Below the pieces are notes generated by a model. That model saw only the letters and a list, made by a program, of their open reading frames with translations, was not told the DNA's origin and did no database searches. This document shows positions 25,582 to 33,033 of a stretch of DNA of 54,116 nucleotides, piece by piece. The stretch is taken from positions 1 through 54,116 of the forward strand of contig LGYU01000038.1 of assembly GCA_001302245.1 (NCBI GenBank), written 5' to 3'. A program made the translations under genes and the position numbers. Within the stretch, counting starts at the first letter, position 1; the number at the start of each line of letters is the position of its first letter. This stretch comes from Chitinophagaceae bacterium PMP191F. Lineage in GTDB: Bacteria; Bacteroidota; Bacteroidia; Chitinophagales; Chitinophagaceae.

Positions 25582-25646
25582 CAAAACTATTGTGGTGATA
25601 AGCGCTAAAATATGACTTGCCGGGGACGGCAATATGATTTTTGTCA
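25582..25646 (-). promoter_or_regulatory. Fnr/FixK-type promoter of the small heat-shock operon
   Basis: The minus strand has the dyad TGAC-AAAA-ATCA (25646-25635), then a perfect -7 box TAGTTTTG (25589-25582). The centre-to-centre distance is 55 bp, identical to the ccoI and ccoS promoters. It shares the 15-mer TGACAAAAATCATAT with the ccoI promoter. Confidence 0.75.
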
Positions 25647-25662
25647 GGTAGACACCAGGTTG

Positions 25663-26046
25663 TTATTCCATAAAATCATCCAGGTCGCGGCGATCTTTTT
25701 TGGTAGGGCGGCCCACCTTACTGAGCCGTTTGCCGGTGTGAAAACTGGAAGTCTGGAACTGCATACGTTCTAATTCTTCCGGGGGAGTAATGTCTGTATA
25801 GAATTTGATGGCTTCAGAAAATGCTAAACGGTTGTGCAACAAGCCGGTAACTTTTATGCGCCAGCGTTTGTTCTCTGTTCTTATCTCGTATTCATCACCC
25901 ACCGTTACTGCTTTGGATGGTTTTACCTGGTCGCCGTTCAGTTTTACCTTGCCGCTATCGCAGGCCGCTGAAGCCAGCGCACGCGTTTTGAACAGCCTGA
26001 TAGACCACAGGTATTTATCAATGCGTAACTTTTCTTTTTCTGCCAT
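25663..26046 (-). CDS. S4-domain RNA-binding protein (HslR/Hsp15-like)
   Basis: 127-residue basic cytoplasmic protein. The S4 fold occupies residues 6-65: LRIDKYLWSIRLFKTRALAS, then CDSGKVKLNGDQVKPSKAV. The C-terminus is basic (GKRLSKVGRPTKKDRRDLDD). Hsp15-type proteins bind stalled 50S subunits carrying peptidyl-tRNA and aid recycling. The start is fixed by a perfect -7 box TAATTTTG four bases before the ATG, which predicts a leaderless mRNA. No operon partner. Confidence 0.88.
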   Translation of the reverse strand: MAEKEKLRIDKYLWSIRLFKTRALASAACDSGKVKLNGDQVKPSKAVTVGDEYEIRTENKRWRIKVTGLLHNRLAFSEAIKFYTDITPPEELERMQFQTSSFHTGKRLSKVGRPTKKDRRDLDDFME

Positions 26047-26050
26047 ATTG

Positions 26051-26058
26051 CAAAATTA
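26051..26058 (-). promoter_or_regulatory. -7 box TAATTTTG, four bases before the S4-protein ATG
   Basis: The minus strand reads TAATTTTG-CAAT-ATG. A TTTG lies 17 bases upstream as a possible -33 element. Confidence 0.65.
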
Positions 26059-26109
26059 GCAAATTAGCCGATGTGCAAATCAGCAAATGCACCGCCATTA
26101 CCGGTCTGT

Positions 26110-26152
26110 TTATAAATAGAAACTCCCGGCCACTACTTAGCAACCGGGAGCT
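26110..26152 (-). terminator. Terminator of the dipeptidase gene
   Basis: On the minus strand CTCCCGG (26150-26144) and CCGGGAG (26129-26123) form a 7-bp GC-rich stem, extendable by two pairs, followed by TTTCTATTTAT. It lies about 65 bases after the dipeptidase stop. Confidence 0.65.
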
Positions 26153-26214
26153 ATTATTTGTTACTGAAAACTATTACTTAAATATTCGCACATTAACAGA
26201 TCTGCACATTGGCA

Positions 26215-27579
26215 TTACATTTCCGCAAAATACTTATGAAAGTACGGAATGGTTTCAATGCCTTTATAAAAGTTGTACAGATCATATTTCTCGTTGGGAG
26301 AGTGCAGGTTGTCGCTGTCCAGTCCAAAACCCATGAACACGATCTTCACGCCCAGTTCTCTTTCCAGTATGGTACAGATAGGGATACTACCGCCACCTCT
26401 TACCGGAACCGGTTTTTTACCAAAAGATGTTTCAATGGCTTTGGCGGCTGCTTTGTATGCATTGGAATCAATAGGAGTGATGTAAGGCTCGCCACCATGC
26501 AGGTTTTCAGCTTTTACAGTAACGCCTTCGGGTGCAATGCTTTCAAAGTGTTTCAGCAGCATTTCGGTGATCTTTTCTGAAGACTGGTTGGGTACCAGGC
26601 GTGCAGATATTTTTGCGTATGCCTTTCCAGGTAATACAGTTTTTGCGCCTTCTTCAATATAACCGCCCCAGATACCGTTCAGTTCCAGTGTAGGACGTAT
26701 ACCGGTTCTTTCGTTGGTAGAATAGCCTTTTTCACCCCACAATGCTTTTACGCCAAGATCATTTTTGTATTCCTCCTCATTGTACGGAGCTTCTGCCATC
26801 AGTTTTCTTTCTTCCGGTGTGGCTACCAGTACATCATCATAAAAGCCGGGTATGGTGATATGGTTGTTCTCATCATGACAGGAAGCGATCATTTTCGCCA
26901 GCATAGTAATGGGGTTGGCAACAGCACCACCATATACACCACTGTGCAGATCACGATTGGCGCCGGTCACTTCTACCTGTATGTATGCCAGGCCACGTAC
27001 ACCGATGTCAATGGAAGGATTTTCCATGCTGATCATAGAACTGTCGCTGATCAGGATCACATCGCATTTCAGCAGGTCTTTGTGGGCGGCAACAAATTTG
27101 CCCAGGTTGGGAGACCCAACTTCTTCCTCGCCTTCAATCAGGAATTTGATATTGGTAGCCTGTGTGTTGGTTTTGGTGAGGATTTCTAATGCCTTTACAT
27201 GCATGTAGAATTGTCCTTTGTCATCAGCAGCACCACGTGCGTAGATACGACCGTCTTTGATCACTGGTTCAAAAGGACCACTGTGCCACAGCTTCAGCGG
27301 ATCGGGTGGCTGTACATCGTAGTGACCATATACTAATACTGTAGGTTTGGAAGGATCAATGATCTTCTCACCAAATACCACCGGGTGGCCTTCTGTAGCA
27401 TATACGGCTGCAGTATCGGCACCTGCTTCCAGTAAACGTTGTTTTACTGCTTCCGCACACTTTTTCATATCCTCTTTACGATCGTTGCTGGCGCTGACAG
27501 ATGGTATCCGCAAAAGCTCCAGTAATTCGTCCAGGAACCGGTTTTTATTCTTCTCCTGGTAGTCTTTCCACGTCTGCAT
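26215..27579 (-). CDS. M20-family dipeptidase
   Basis: 454-residue cytoplasmic di-zinc peptidase of the M20/CNDP-like group, which cleaves dipeptides or small amide substrates. Visible metal and catalytic residues: His and Asp in VYGHYDVQPPD, bridging Asp in RGAADDKGQF, the Glu pair in IEGEEEVGSPN, Asp in LISDSS, and the last His in GLDSDNLHSPNEKY. An interposed dimerisation lid (GGYIEEGAKTVLPGKAYAKI) is present. Length matches the family, and there is no signal peptide. The gene stands alone with its own terminator. Substrate preference cannot be read from the sequence. Confidence 0.92.
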   Translation of the reverse strand: MQTWKDYQEKNKNRFLDELLELLRIPSVSASNDRKEDMKKCAEAVKQRLLEAGADTAAVYATEGHPVVFGEKIIDPSKPTVLVYGHYDVQPPDPLKLWHSGPFEPVIKDGRIYARGAADDKGQFYMHVKALEILTKTNTQATNIKFLIEGEEEVGSPNLGKFVAAHKDLLKCDVILISDSSMISMENPSIDIGVRGLAYIQVEVTGANRDLHSGVYGGAVANPITMLAKMIASCHDENNHITIPGFYDDVLVATPEERKLMAEAPYNEEEYKNDLGVKALWGEKGYSTNERTGIRPTLELNGIWGGYIEEGAKTVLPGKAYAKISARLVPNQSSEKITEMLLKHFESIAPEGVTVKAENLHGGEPYITPIDSNAYKAAAKAIETSFGKKPVPVRGGGSIPICTILERELGVKIVFMGFGLDSDNLHSPNEKYDLYNFYKGIETIPYFHKYFAEM

Positions 27580-27653
27580 ATATGTCGATATTTAAAATGA
27601 TAAATAGGTAGCGAATATAGGCCGTTTTCCGCATACGGACCGGTAGTAGCTGG

Positions 27654-28652
27654 TTAAGCGGTGACTGTTTCCAGGTGGTGTTTTTTGTCGGTCAGCAGGT
27701 TGTTCAGCGTCCAGGGTACACGTTGTATAAACGCGTGCTGACGTACCCTGCAATCTTCTTTCATACAAATGCTGCATGAAAAATCAAGACAGGGATCACT
27801 GTGTACAAAGAATTCCACCGCGTTGCCAAACTCTTTTGTGATAAGCGATACCAGCTCGTCAATTTCATGGTGTGCTTCACGTACATCAAAATACCAGGGT
27901 ACGGTAAGGTGGCAATCAATATGCAATTGCGAACCGTATTTGATCACACGCAGGTTGTGCAGGTCGATCCAGTTGATACGACGATTGGTATTCAGCAGAT
28001 CTACCAGTTTTACCAGCAGTTCTTTATCTGCCTCATCCATAATACCTGCTACAGAGTGACGTATAATGTGATAGCCTGTGTAAATAATGATAAATGCAAA
28101 CAGGATGGCCACTGCATTGTCAAGCCAGGTAATGTCTGTGAAGTAGATGATAAAAAGACCTGCAATAATGCCCAGTGTGGAATAGGTGTCTGACTGCAGA
28201 TGTTTACCACTGGCAATCAAAGCAAGTGAATTGTTTTTTTTCCCTTTACGTATACAGATATAGCCTACAATATAATTGACAATGGCGGTAATAGCTACCA
28301 GTATAATACCCTGATCCAGTTGTTGCAGTACATGGGGATGTATAAAATTGTTGATAGCTTCGTAAATGATGATCAGCCCGGCGATCATAATAAGCGTGCC
28401 TTCTACGGCAGCAGACAGAAATTCCGCTTTACCGTGACCGTACGGATGGTCTTCGTCGCGTGGTTTGGCAGCTACATACAGGCTGTACAATCCTATCAGG
28501 CCGGCCACTACGTTCACAGTGCTTTCCAGTGCATCAGTTAAGATGGCTACCGACTGTGTAAGGAAATAGGCCAGCACTTTAACTACAAACAGCAGTATTG
28601 CAATAATAACCACCCATTTCTGCATGCGCAGATTTTCACGAGCTGTTTCCAC
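27654..28652 (-). CDS. Cation diffusion facilitator (CDF) metal transporter with Cys-rich tail
   Basis: 332-residue inner-membrane divalent-metal/proton antiporter, likely for Zn, Fe or Mn. Six membrane helices are followed by a cytoplasmic ferredoxin-like domain. Typical motifs: TDALESTVNV in helix 2 and DEDHPYGHGKAEF after helix 3; helix 5 carries FTDITWLDNAVAI. The cytoplasmic domain shows WIDLHNLRVIKYGSQLHID. An unusual C-terminal extension holds Cys288, Cys293, Cys296 and Cys301 (CLDFSCSICMKEDC), a possible metal-sensing site. The start is a GTG at 28652; a Met nine residues later is an alternative. Confidence 0.9.
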   Translation of the reverse strand: METARENLRMQKWVVIIAILLFVVKVLAYFLTQSVAILTDALESTVNVVAGLIGLYSLYVAAKPRDEDHPYGHGKAEFLSAAVEGTLIMIAGLIIIYEAINNFIHPHVLQQLDQGIILVAITAIVNYIVGYICIRKGKKNNSLALIASGKHLQSDTYSTLGIIAGLFIIYFTDITWLDNAVAILFAFIIIYTGYHIIRHSVAGIMDEADKELLVKLVDLLNTNRRINWIDLHNLRVIKYGSQLHIDCHLTVPWYFDVREAHHEIDELVSLITKEFGNAVEFFVHSDPCLDFSCSICMKEDCRVRQHAFIQRVPWTLNNLLTDKKHHLETVTA

Positions 28653-28718
28653 CTGTTCAATATTTTAATAACCTACAATGAATCTGTTGTAACCGGGTTG
28701 GGGTTATTGTATACACGG

Positions 28719-30176
28719 TTACTGTACCGGTATGGTAGTTTCTTTGGGTTTTTCAACGTGTGTTCGTGTCAATAACCGCCTGATGCTTTTGAATAAACGG
28801 AACCAGGCTTCTTTGTTGAACAACTGCGCATCATGCAGTGCTTTATATATCAGGAAGAAGCCGATGGGCAACAATACAGCGGTTGCCAGCCACATACCTG
28901 CAGCGGGTTGCAACACATCCTCTTTCACAAACTTTTTTCCAAAGTTGTTCAGCAGGAAAAAGATAACGAAGAAGATCACTGCAAATACAATGGGGGTTCC
29001 GATACCGCCTTTACGAACAATGGAACCCAGCGGAGCACCAATTAAGAACAATACCAGTACAGCAACAGACATGGTAAATTTTTCGTGCCAAACTATCAGG
29101 TGCATACGCAGTTCCTTGCGTTTATTCTCGTATTCATCTACAGAGCCATCCAGTGTGCTTTTTACTGAACTGGCATACGAAATGGCCTGGTCCTGTACCA
29201 TAGAACGTGCGCTATCGGGCAGTAACTCTTTGAGCGTTTTAGCCTTCAGCGTTTTAGCCGGAACTTTCACCCAGCCAGAGTCCAGGTATTTGGTAAATTC
29301 CATGTATACAGCCAACTCCTTGCTTTTGCGTTCAGTATACAGGTTCAGGTTTTTTTCCAGTGAATCAATGGCTCGTCCCAACTGGCGCACACTCAGCATT
29401 TCATAACGGTTCCTGTACACACTGTCTGAAGTACGATTCAGCAACAGGGAACTGAGATCCAGTACTTTTTTATATTCTTTAAAACCCAGTCTGATAAATT
29501 CAGTATTGGTACTGCTGCGTTCACCACGTTCCTGGTAACGCCAGCCATTGCGCAGGGTAAATTCAAGAAAATGTTTGTCCGGGGTTACGCGCATAATGCC
29601 TTCATCGGCAACGATGATATTGTCCTGAAGGTTGGCCGTGTTTTCGTAAATGATCACTTTTTTCAGGATCGAATCGTTTTGTTTTTTGGCTATTTTAATA
29701 GCATAGCCCGGTATGGTAGTATAGAAAACCCCTTCTTTCAGATCGAACGCCGGCTTTTTATTCACCAAATCGTTGTGCAGAGTTTTCATTTTGAGGTTGG
29801 CTACCGGTATTATATAATTGTTAAACAGGAATGCCAGGAAAGATAACAGGATAGATACTACCAGCATGGAGCGCATAAAACGCAACAGGCCAATACCGGC
29901 AGATTTTATGGCCACCAGTTCAAAAGTTTCGCCCAGGTTACCAAAGGTCATGATGGAAGAAAGCAGTACAGCCAGCGGCAGTGCCAGCGGCACCAGGGTG
30001 GCACTTACGTAAATGATAAGTTGCAGAATGGTGAAGGTATCAATGCCTTTACCTACAAAGTCATCAATCCACAGCCAGAAGAACTGTAGTATCAGTACAA
30101 ACAGGGTAAGGAAAAATGTAGCGATAAAAGGACCAATGAACGCCTTTATAACCAGTATATCCAGTTTTTTGATCAC
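28719..30176 (-). CDS. LptF/LptG family permease
   Basis: 485-residue inner-membrane permease of the lipopolysaccharide export (YjgP/YjgQ) family. Three N-terminal helices (IKKLDILVIKAFIGPFIATF; about 55-75; about 100-120) are followed by a large periplasmic beta-jellyroll (VFYTTIPGYAIKIAKKQ, FLEFTLRNGWRYQERG) and three C-terminal helices starting at KFTMSVAVLVLFLIGAPLGS. The domain between the beta region and the last helices carries an extra helical insert (about 250-350), seen in Bacteroidota. It moves LPS from the inner membrane with LptB and a second permease not encoded here. The start is GTG. Confidence 0.92.
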   Translation of the reverse strand: MIKKLDILVIKAFIGPFIATFFLTLFVLILQFFWLWIDDFVGKGIDTFTILQLIIYVSATLVPLALPLAVLLSSIMTFGNLGETFELVAIKSAGIGLLRFMRSMLVVSILLSFLAFLFNNYIIPVANLKMKTLHNDLVNKKPAFDLKEGVFYTTIPGYAIKIAKKQNDSILKKVIIYENTANLQDNIIVADEGIMRVTPDKHFLEFTLRNGWRYQERGERSSTNTEFIRLGFKEYKKVLDLSSLLLNRTSDSVYRNRYEMLSVRQLGRAIDSLEKNLNLYTERKSKELAVYMEFTKYLDSGWVKVPAKTLKAKTLKELLPDSARSMVQDQAISYASSVKSTLDGSVDEYENKRKELRMHLIVWHEKFTMSVAVLVLFLIGAPLGSIVRKGGIGTPIVFAVIFFVIFFLLNNFGKKFVKEDVLQPAAGMWLATAVLLPIGFFLIYKALHDAQLFNKEAWFRLFKSIRRLLTRTHVEKPKETTIPVQ

Positions 30177-30216
30177 TTGTTCTGCTTGTTATAGGTGAGT
30201 CGATTACCTTTAATAT

Positions 30217-30822
30217 ATGAATGCCGCAAAAATACAGCTTTCAGCAGAGGAATTAGAACTTGTACAAAATGCAGACTGGCTTTTAACAAAGAATAATATC
30301 GTCCGGAAAGTATTTGAACTGTTTGGTGAAGTGGCACATCATATCCGTGAACAGATCCCTGCTACTGTGGTGCCTCCTGAGGCGCAGGTAATCTCTCCCA
30401 AAATATCAAAAGGCGAAAATTATAACGGACTGCCCTATGTAATGCTGGATTATCCGCGGTTGTTTGATAAAGCGGATTTCTTTGCCATCCGTACCTTTTT
30501 CTGGTGGGGGCATTATTTCAGCGTAACGCTGCATATAAAAGGAAAGTACAAATCCATGTTCGGACCTGTATTAAAAGACAATATAACCCTGCTTGCCCGG
30601 AACAATTTTTACATCTGTGTGGGCAAAGACGAGTGGCGGCATGAATTTACGGAGGATAATTACGTAGAGGTTTCTGCGTTATCCCGGATTGCGGTGGAAG
30701 AAATGTTACTGGCGAACAGTTTTTGCAAGCTATCTGCTAAAATTACTTTTCAACAATGGCCGTATGCGCAGGAAGCGTTGATTGATCTGCATCTCGCCCT
30801 CTTCCGGGCAATCCAACATTAA
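30217..30822 (+). CDS. Hypothetical cytoplasmic protein
   Basis: 201-residue protein that I do not recognise. It has no signal peptide. The N-terminal half is helical (LSAEELELVQNADWLLTKN), then there is an aromatic central region (GLPYVMLDYPRLFDKADFFA, RTFFWWGHYFSVTLHIKG) and a helical C-terminus. It looks like a compact single domain. It is divergent from the LptF/G permease, 40 bases away, with a weak TACCTTTA box in between, and converges with the START-like gene, sharing TTAA stops. Codon use resembles its neighbours, so the frame is very probably real. Confidence 0.78.
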   Translation: MNAAKIQLSAEELELVQNADWLLTKNNIVRKVFELFGEVAHHIREQIPATVVPPEAQVISPKISKGENYNGLPYVMLDYPRLFDKADFFAIRTFFWWGHYFSVTLHIKGKYKSMFGPVLKDNITLLARNNFYICVGKDEWRHEFTEDNYVEVSALSRIAVEEMLLANSFCKLSAKITFQQWPYAQEALIDLHLALFRAIQH

Positions 30823-31199
30823 TTACCCAGGCGGTGGAACAGGTCCTTTACCTGGTAACCCCATAACTGGCTTTGATCTTTTACCTCACCTTTATCGGCA
30901 AAGTCGCGGATAACGAGTATGGTTTGATTGGTAACCTCAGATTTTTCAATACGGAATTCAAAGTATTCTTCTTTGGGTGCGTGCAACCAGTGAAAACGTA
31001 TAAATTTTTCTTCTTCTTTTTCTGTAACCTCAGCCTTGTCGGTGGTGCCATTCCAGGAAAAACTGAAAACATTATCCCTTTCATCCACTTTATCTGCAAA
31101 CCATTCCTGCAAACCGGCAGGTGTACTGAGAAATTCGTATAAAATGGAAGGAGAACATCTTACCGGATACTCTAACATGAATTGCTGTTTCTTGCTCAT
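30819..31199 (-). CDS. START-like/SRPBCC-fold domain protein
   Basis: 126-residue protein with the helix-grip fold order: FMLEYPVRCSPSILYEFLST, GLQEWFADKVDERDNVFSFS, KEEYFEFRIEKSEVTNQTIL, and a long C-terminal helix. This is the Bacteroidota single-domain START-like family, related to AHSA1/polyketide-cyclase folds; the ligand is unknown. The ATG is preceded by AAAGGAG at good spacing, an unusually strong Shine-Dalgarno sequence for this phylum. The last four bases overlap the convergent gene at 30217-30822. Confidence 0.85.
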   Translation of the reverse strand: MSKKQQFMLEYPVRCSPSILYEFLSTPAGLQEWFADKVDERDNVFSFSWNGTTDKAEVTEKEEEKFIRFHWLHAPKEEYFEFRIEKSEVTNQTILVIRDFADKGEVKDQSQLWGYQVKDLFHRLGN

Positions 31200-31511
31200 C
31201 TACTCCTTTATTGATCTTGATATGTAATACTAATGGTGCAATAATAGAAAATTAATGTCACCCCCAAAATTTTTTTGTAAGCATAGAGGTAAGCAAATAT
31301 GTGAAAAATAACTATTCCTATTTCAAAGCAACTGGTTGTCAGTTGCTTATAGATAATTTTTTTGGAAATCAGGTCGGTTTTTATTAAATTGCCCAAAGGG
31401 CTTATAGTAATTGATGATCAGTACATAAGAAATTGTGCAATTATTCGTTTTTTATAGAGACCATTAAACCTTACAACCTTAAAAACCCTTAAAAATGACC
31501 TGCCTATGAGT
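31200..31511. other. 312-bp rpoD upstream region with a perfect hairpin
   Basis: AT-rich spacer between the START-like gene and rpoD. A perfect 9-bp stem AAGCAACTG (31326-31334)/CAGTTGCTT (31340-31348) with loop GTTGT is followed by ATAGATAATTTTTTTGG. A smaller GCCC-AAA-GGGC hairpin lies near 31393. I cannot place a consensus promoter for rpoD. The hairpin could belong to a long rpoD leader or be a terminator; there is no upstream plus-strand gene that needs one. Confidence 0.5.
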
Positions 31512-32381
31512 ATGCGTCAACTTAAGATCACGAAATCAATTACTAATCGTGAATCCCAAAGCCTTGAAAAGTACCTGCAGGAGATAGGAAAAGTAGAGCT
31601 TATCTCTCCAGAGGAAGAAGTAAGGCTTGCCCGCCGCATTAAACAGGGCGATCAGAGCGCACTCGACAAACTTACCAAAGCAAACCTCCGATTTGTTGTA
31701 TCTGTTGCCAAACAGTACCAGAACCAGGGACTTTCTTTGCCAGACCTCATTAATGAAGGGAATTTAGGGCTTATCAAAGCTGCACAGCGTTTTGATGAAA
31801 CACGCGGTTTTAAATTCATTTCCTACGCAGTATGGTGGATCCGTCAAAGTATTTTGCAGGCATTGGCCGAGCAATCGCGCATTGTTCGTTTACCACTTAA
31901 CAAAGTAGGTTTGACCAATAAGATCCAGAAAGCATTTTCGCAACTGGAACAGGAGTATGAGCGTGAACCTTCTCCTGAAGAACTGGCCGAACTGCTGGAA
32001 CTGGAAACGGAAGAAGTATCTGCCACACTGGGTATTGCCGCCCGCCACGTAAGTATGGATACCCCTTTATCTGAAGGAGAGGACAATACACTGGTGGATG
32101 TGCTGGAAAATCCCAATGCGGAAAGAGCAGAGACCAATATTGAGCACAACGAATCACTGAAACAGGAAATAGAGCGGTCCATGAAAATGCTGACCGAGCG
32201 TCAGAAAGAAGTGATCTGTTATTTCTTCGGATTGGGCGTGGATCACCCGATGAGCCTGGAAGATATTGGCGAAAAATTCAATCTTACCCGCGAGCGCGTA
32301 AGACAGATCAAAGACAAAGCGATCACCAAGTTGCGCACCAATTCACGCTCCAAAGCACTGCGCGGTTACCTGGGCGTTTAA
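31512..32381 (+). CDS. rpoD: Primary RNA polymerase sigma factor RpoD (Bacteroidota type)
   Basis: 289-residue housekeeping sigma factor directing transcription from TTTG/TAnnTTTG promoters. It lacks region 1.1 and has the short Bacteroidota form. Regions: 1.2 ([20 protein letters not shown]), 2 ([35 protein letters not shown]), 3 ([17 protein letters not shown]), and 4 with the helix-turn-helix [20 protein letters not shown]. The family begins MRQLKITKS, so I place the start at 31512 and not two codons earlier at 31506. It is followed by a strong hairpin at 32448. Confidence 0.96.
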   Translation: MRQLKITKSITNRESQSLEKYLQEIGKVELISPEEEVRLARRIKQGDQSALDKLTKANLRFVVSVAKQYQNQGLSLPDLINEGNLGLIKAAQRFDETRGFKFISYAVWWIRQSILQALAEQSRIVRLPLNKVGLTNKIQKAFSQLEQEYEREPSPEELAELLELETEEVSATLGIAARHVSMDTPLSEGEDNTLVDVLENPNAERAETNIEHNESLKQEIERSMKMLTERQKEVICYFFGLGVDHPMSLEDIGEKFNLTRERVRQIKDKAITKLRTNSRSKALRGYLGV

Positions 32382-32432
32382 CCTTAAATTGATTAATACC
32401 CGAAAGAAACTTTACACTTCATAATCTTACTG

Positions 32433-32440
32433 TAAATTTG
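32433..32440 (+). promoter_or_regulatory. -7 box TAAATTTG just before the post-rpoD hairpin
   Basis: A perfect TAnnTTTG with CTTT 19 bases upstream as a weak -33. A transcript from here would begin almost directly with the hairpin at 32448 and lead into the GxxExxY pseudogene, whose ATG is at 32523. Chance occurrence in the rpoD 3' region is the alternative. Confidence 0.4.
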
Positions 32441-32447
32441 CAGTCCC

Positions 32448-32487
32448 TGATAGGGTGAATCGTTAGGTTCACCCTATCATCTTTTAT
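32448..32487 (+). terminator. Hairpin after rpoD, probable terminator
   Basis: Perfect 12-bp stem TGATAGGGTGAA/TTCACCCTATCA with loop TCGTTAGG, followed by TCTTTTAT. Very stable, but the T-run is short. Confidence 0.7.
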
Positions 32488-32522
32488 CGCAGATTGGGGG
32501 GATTCCTGATTAGATTTTGCAG

Positions 32523-32931
32523 ATGATAAATCCCCGGTTTATGGATAAAAACATTCAAAATCCTTTGAAATACGCTGCCATCACAGACAAGGTGATTGGC
32601 CCATTTATGAAGTTTCACAGGCACTTTGGGCCAGGTTTTCCGGAACTTGTTTATCACAGATGCCTAAAAATGGAATTGAATAAGGATGGAATTAAATTTG
32701 TGAGCGAATTTCGCCAGGATATATTTACGATGGAGTTTGTGTAGGTAAAAGGCGCCTGGATCTGTTGGTGGAAGATATTGGTGGAGTTAAAAGCCCTGAG
32801 TGAAATGGGTGCTGGCGTACAGGCGCAGATACTCAACTATTCAATAGCATTTGATATTGAGGTGGGGGGGACTGAATTTTGGACAGAATAGTCTGGAGTT
32901 TAAAAGGTTCATCAGCACAAGAAAAGTGTAA
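32523..32931 (+). pseudogene. GxxExxY family protein, frameshifted remnant
   Basis: The family is widespread in Bacteroidota and of unknown function. The first frame encodes YAAITDKVIGPFMKFHRHFG, then PGFPELVYHRCLKMEL (the GxxExxY core as GFPELVY) and stops at a TAG near 32743. The remaining family parts follow in shifted frames: VGKRRLDLLVEDI, then VELKALSEMGAGVQAQILNY with AFDIEVG, then NFGQNSLEFKRFISTRKV ending at the TAA at 32929-32931. So about three frame breaks (near 32743, 32782 and 32866) split an otherwise complete gene. The breaks fall near G- or A-rich runs such as GGGGGGG at 32864. Three in 400 bp favours decay over sequencing error. Confidence 0.85.
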
Positions 32932-33033
32932 AATGTATTATGCCGTAAGGTATATAAAAAATTATAAGAGGCAGGTATTTCGTTAGTGATTTATCGTTAG
33001 CGAAATTTGATAAAATCCTAAAATCAGCGTTCT

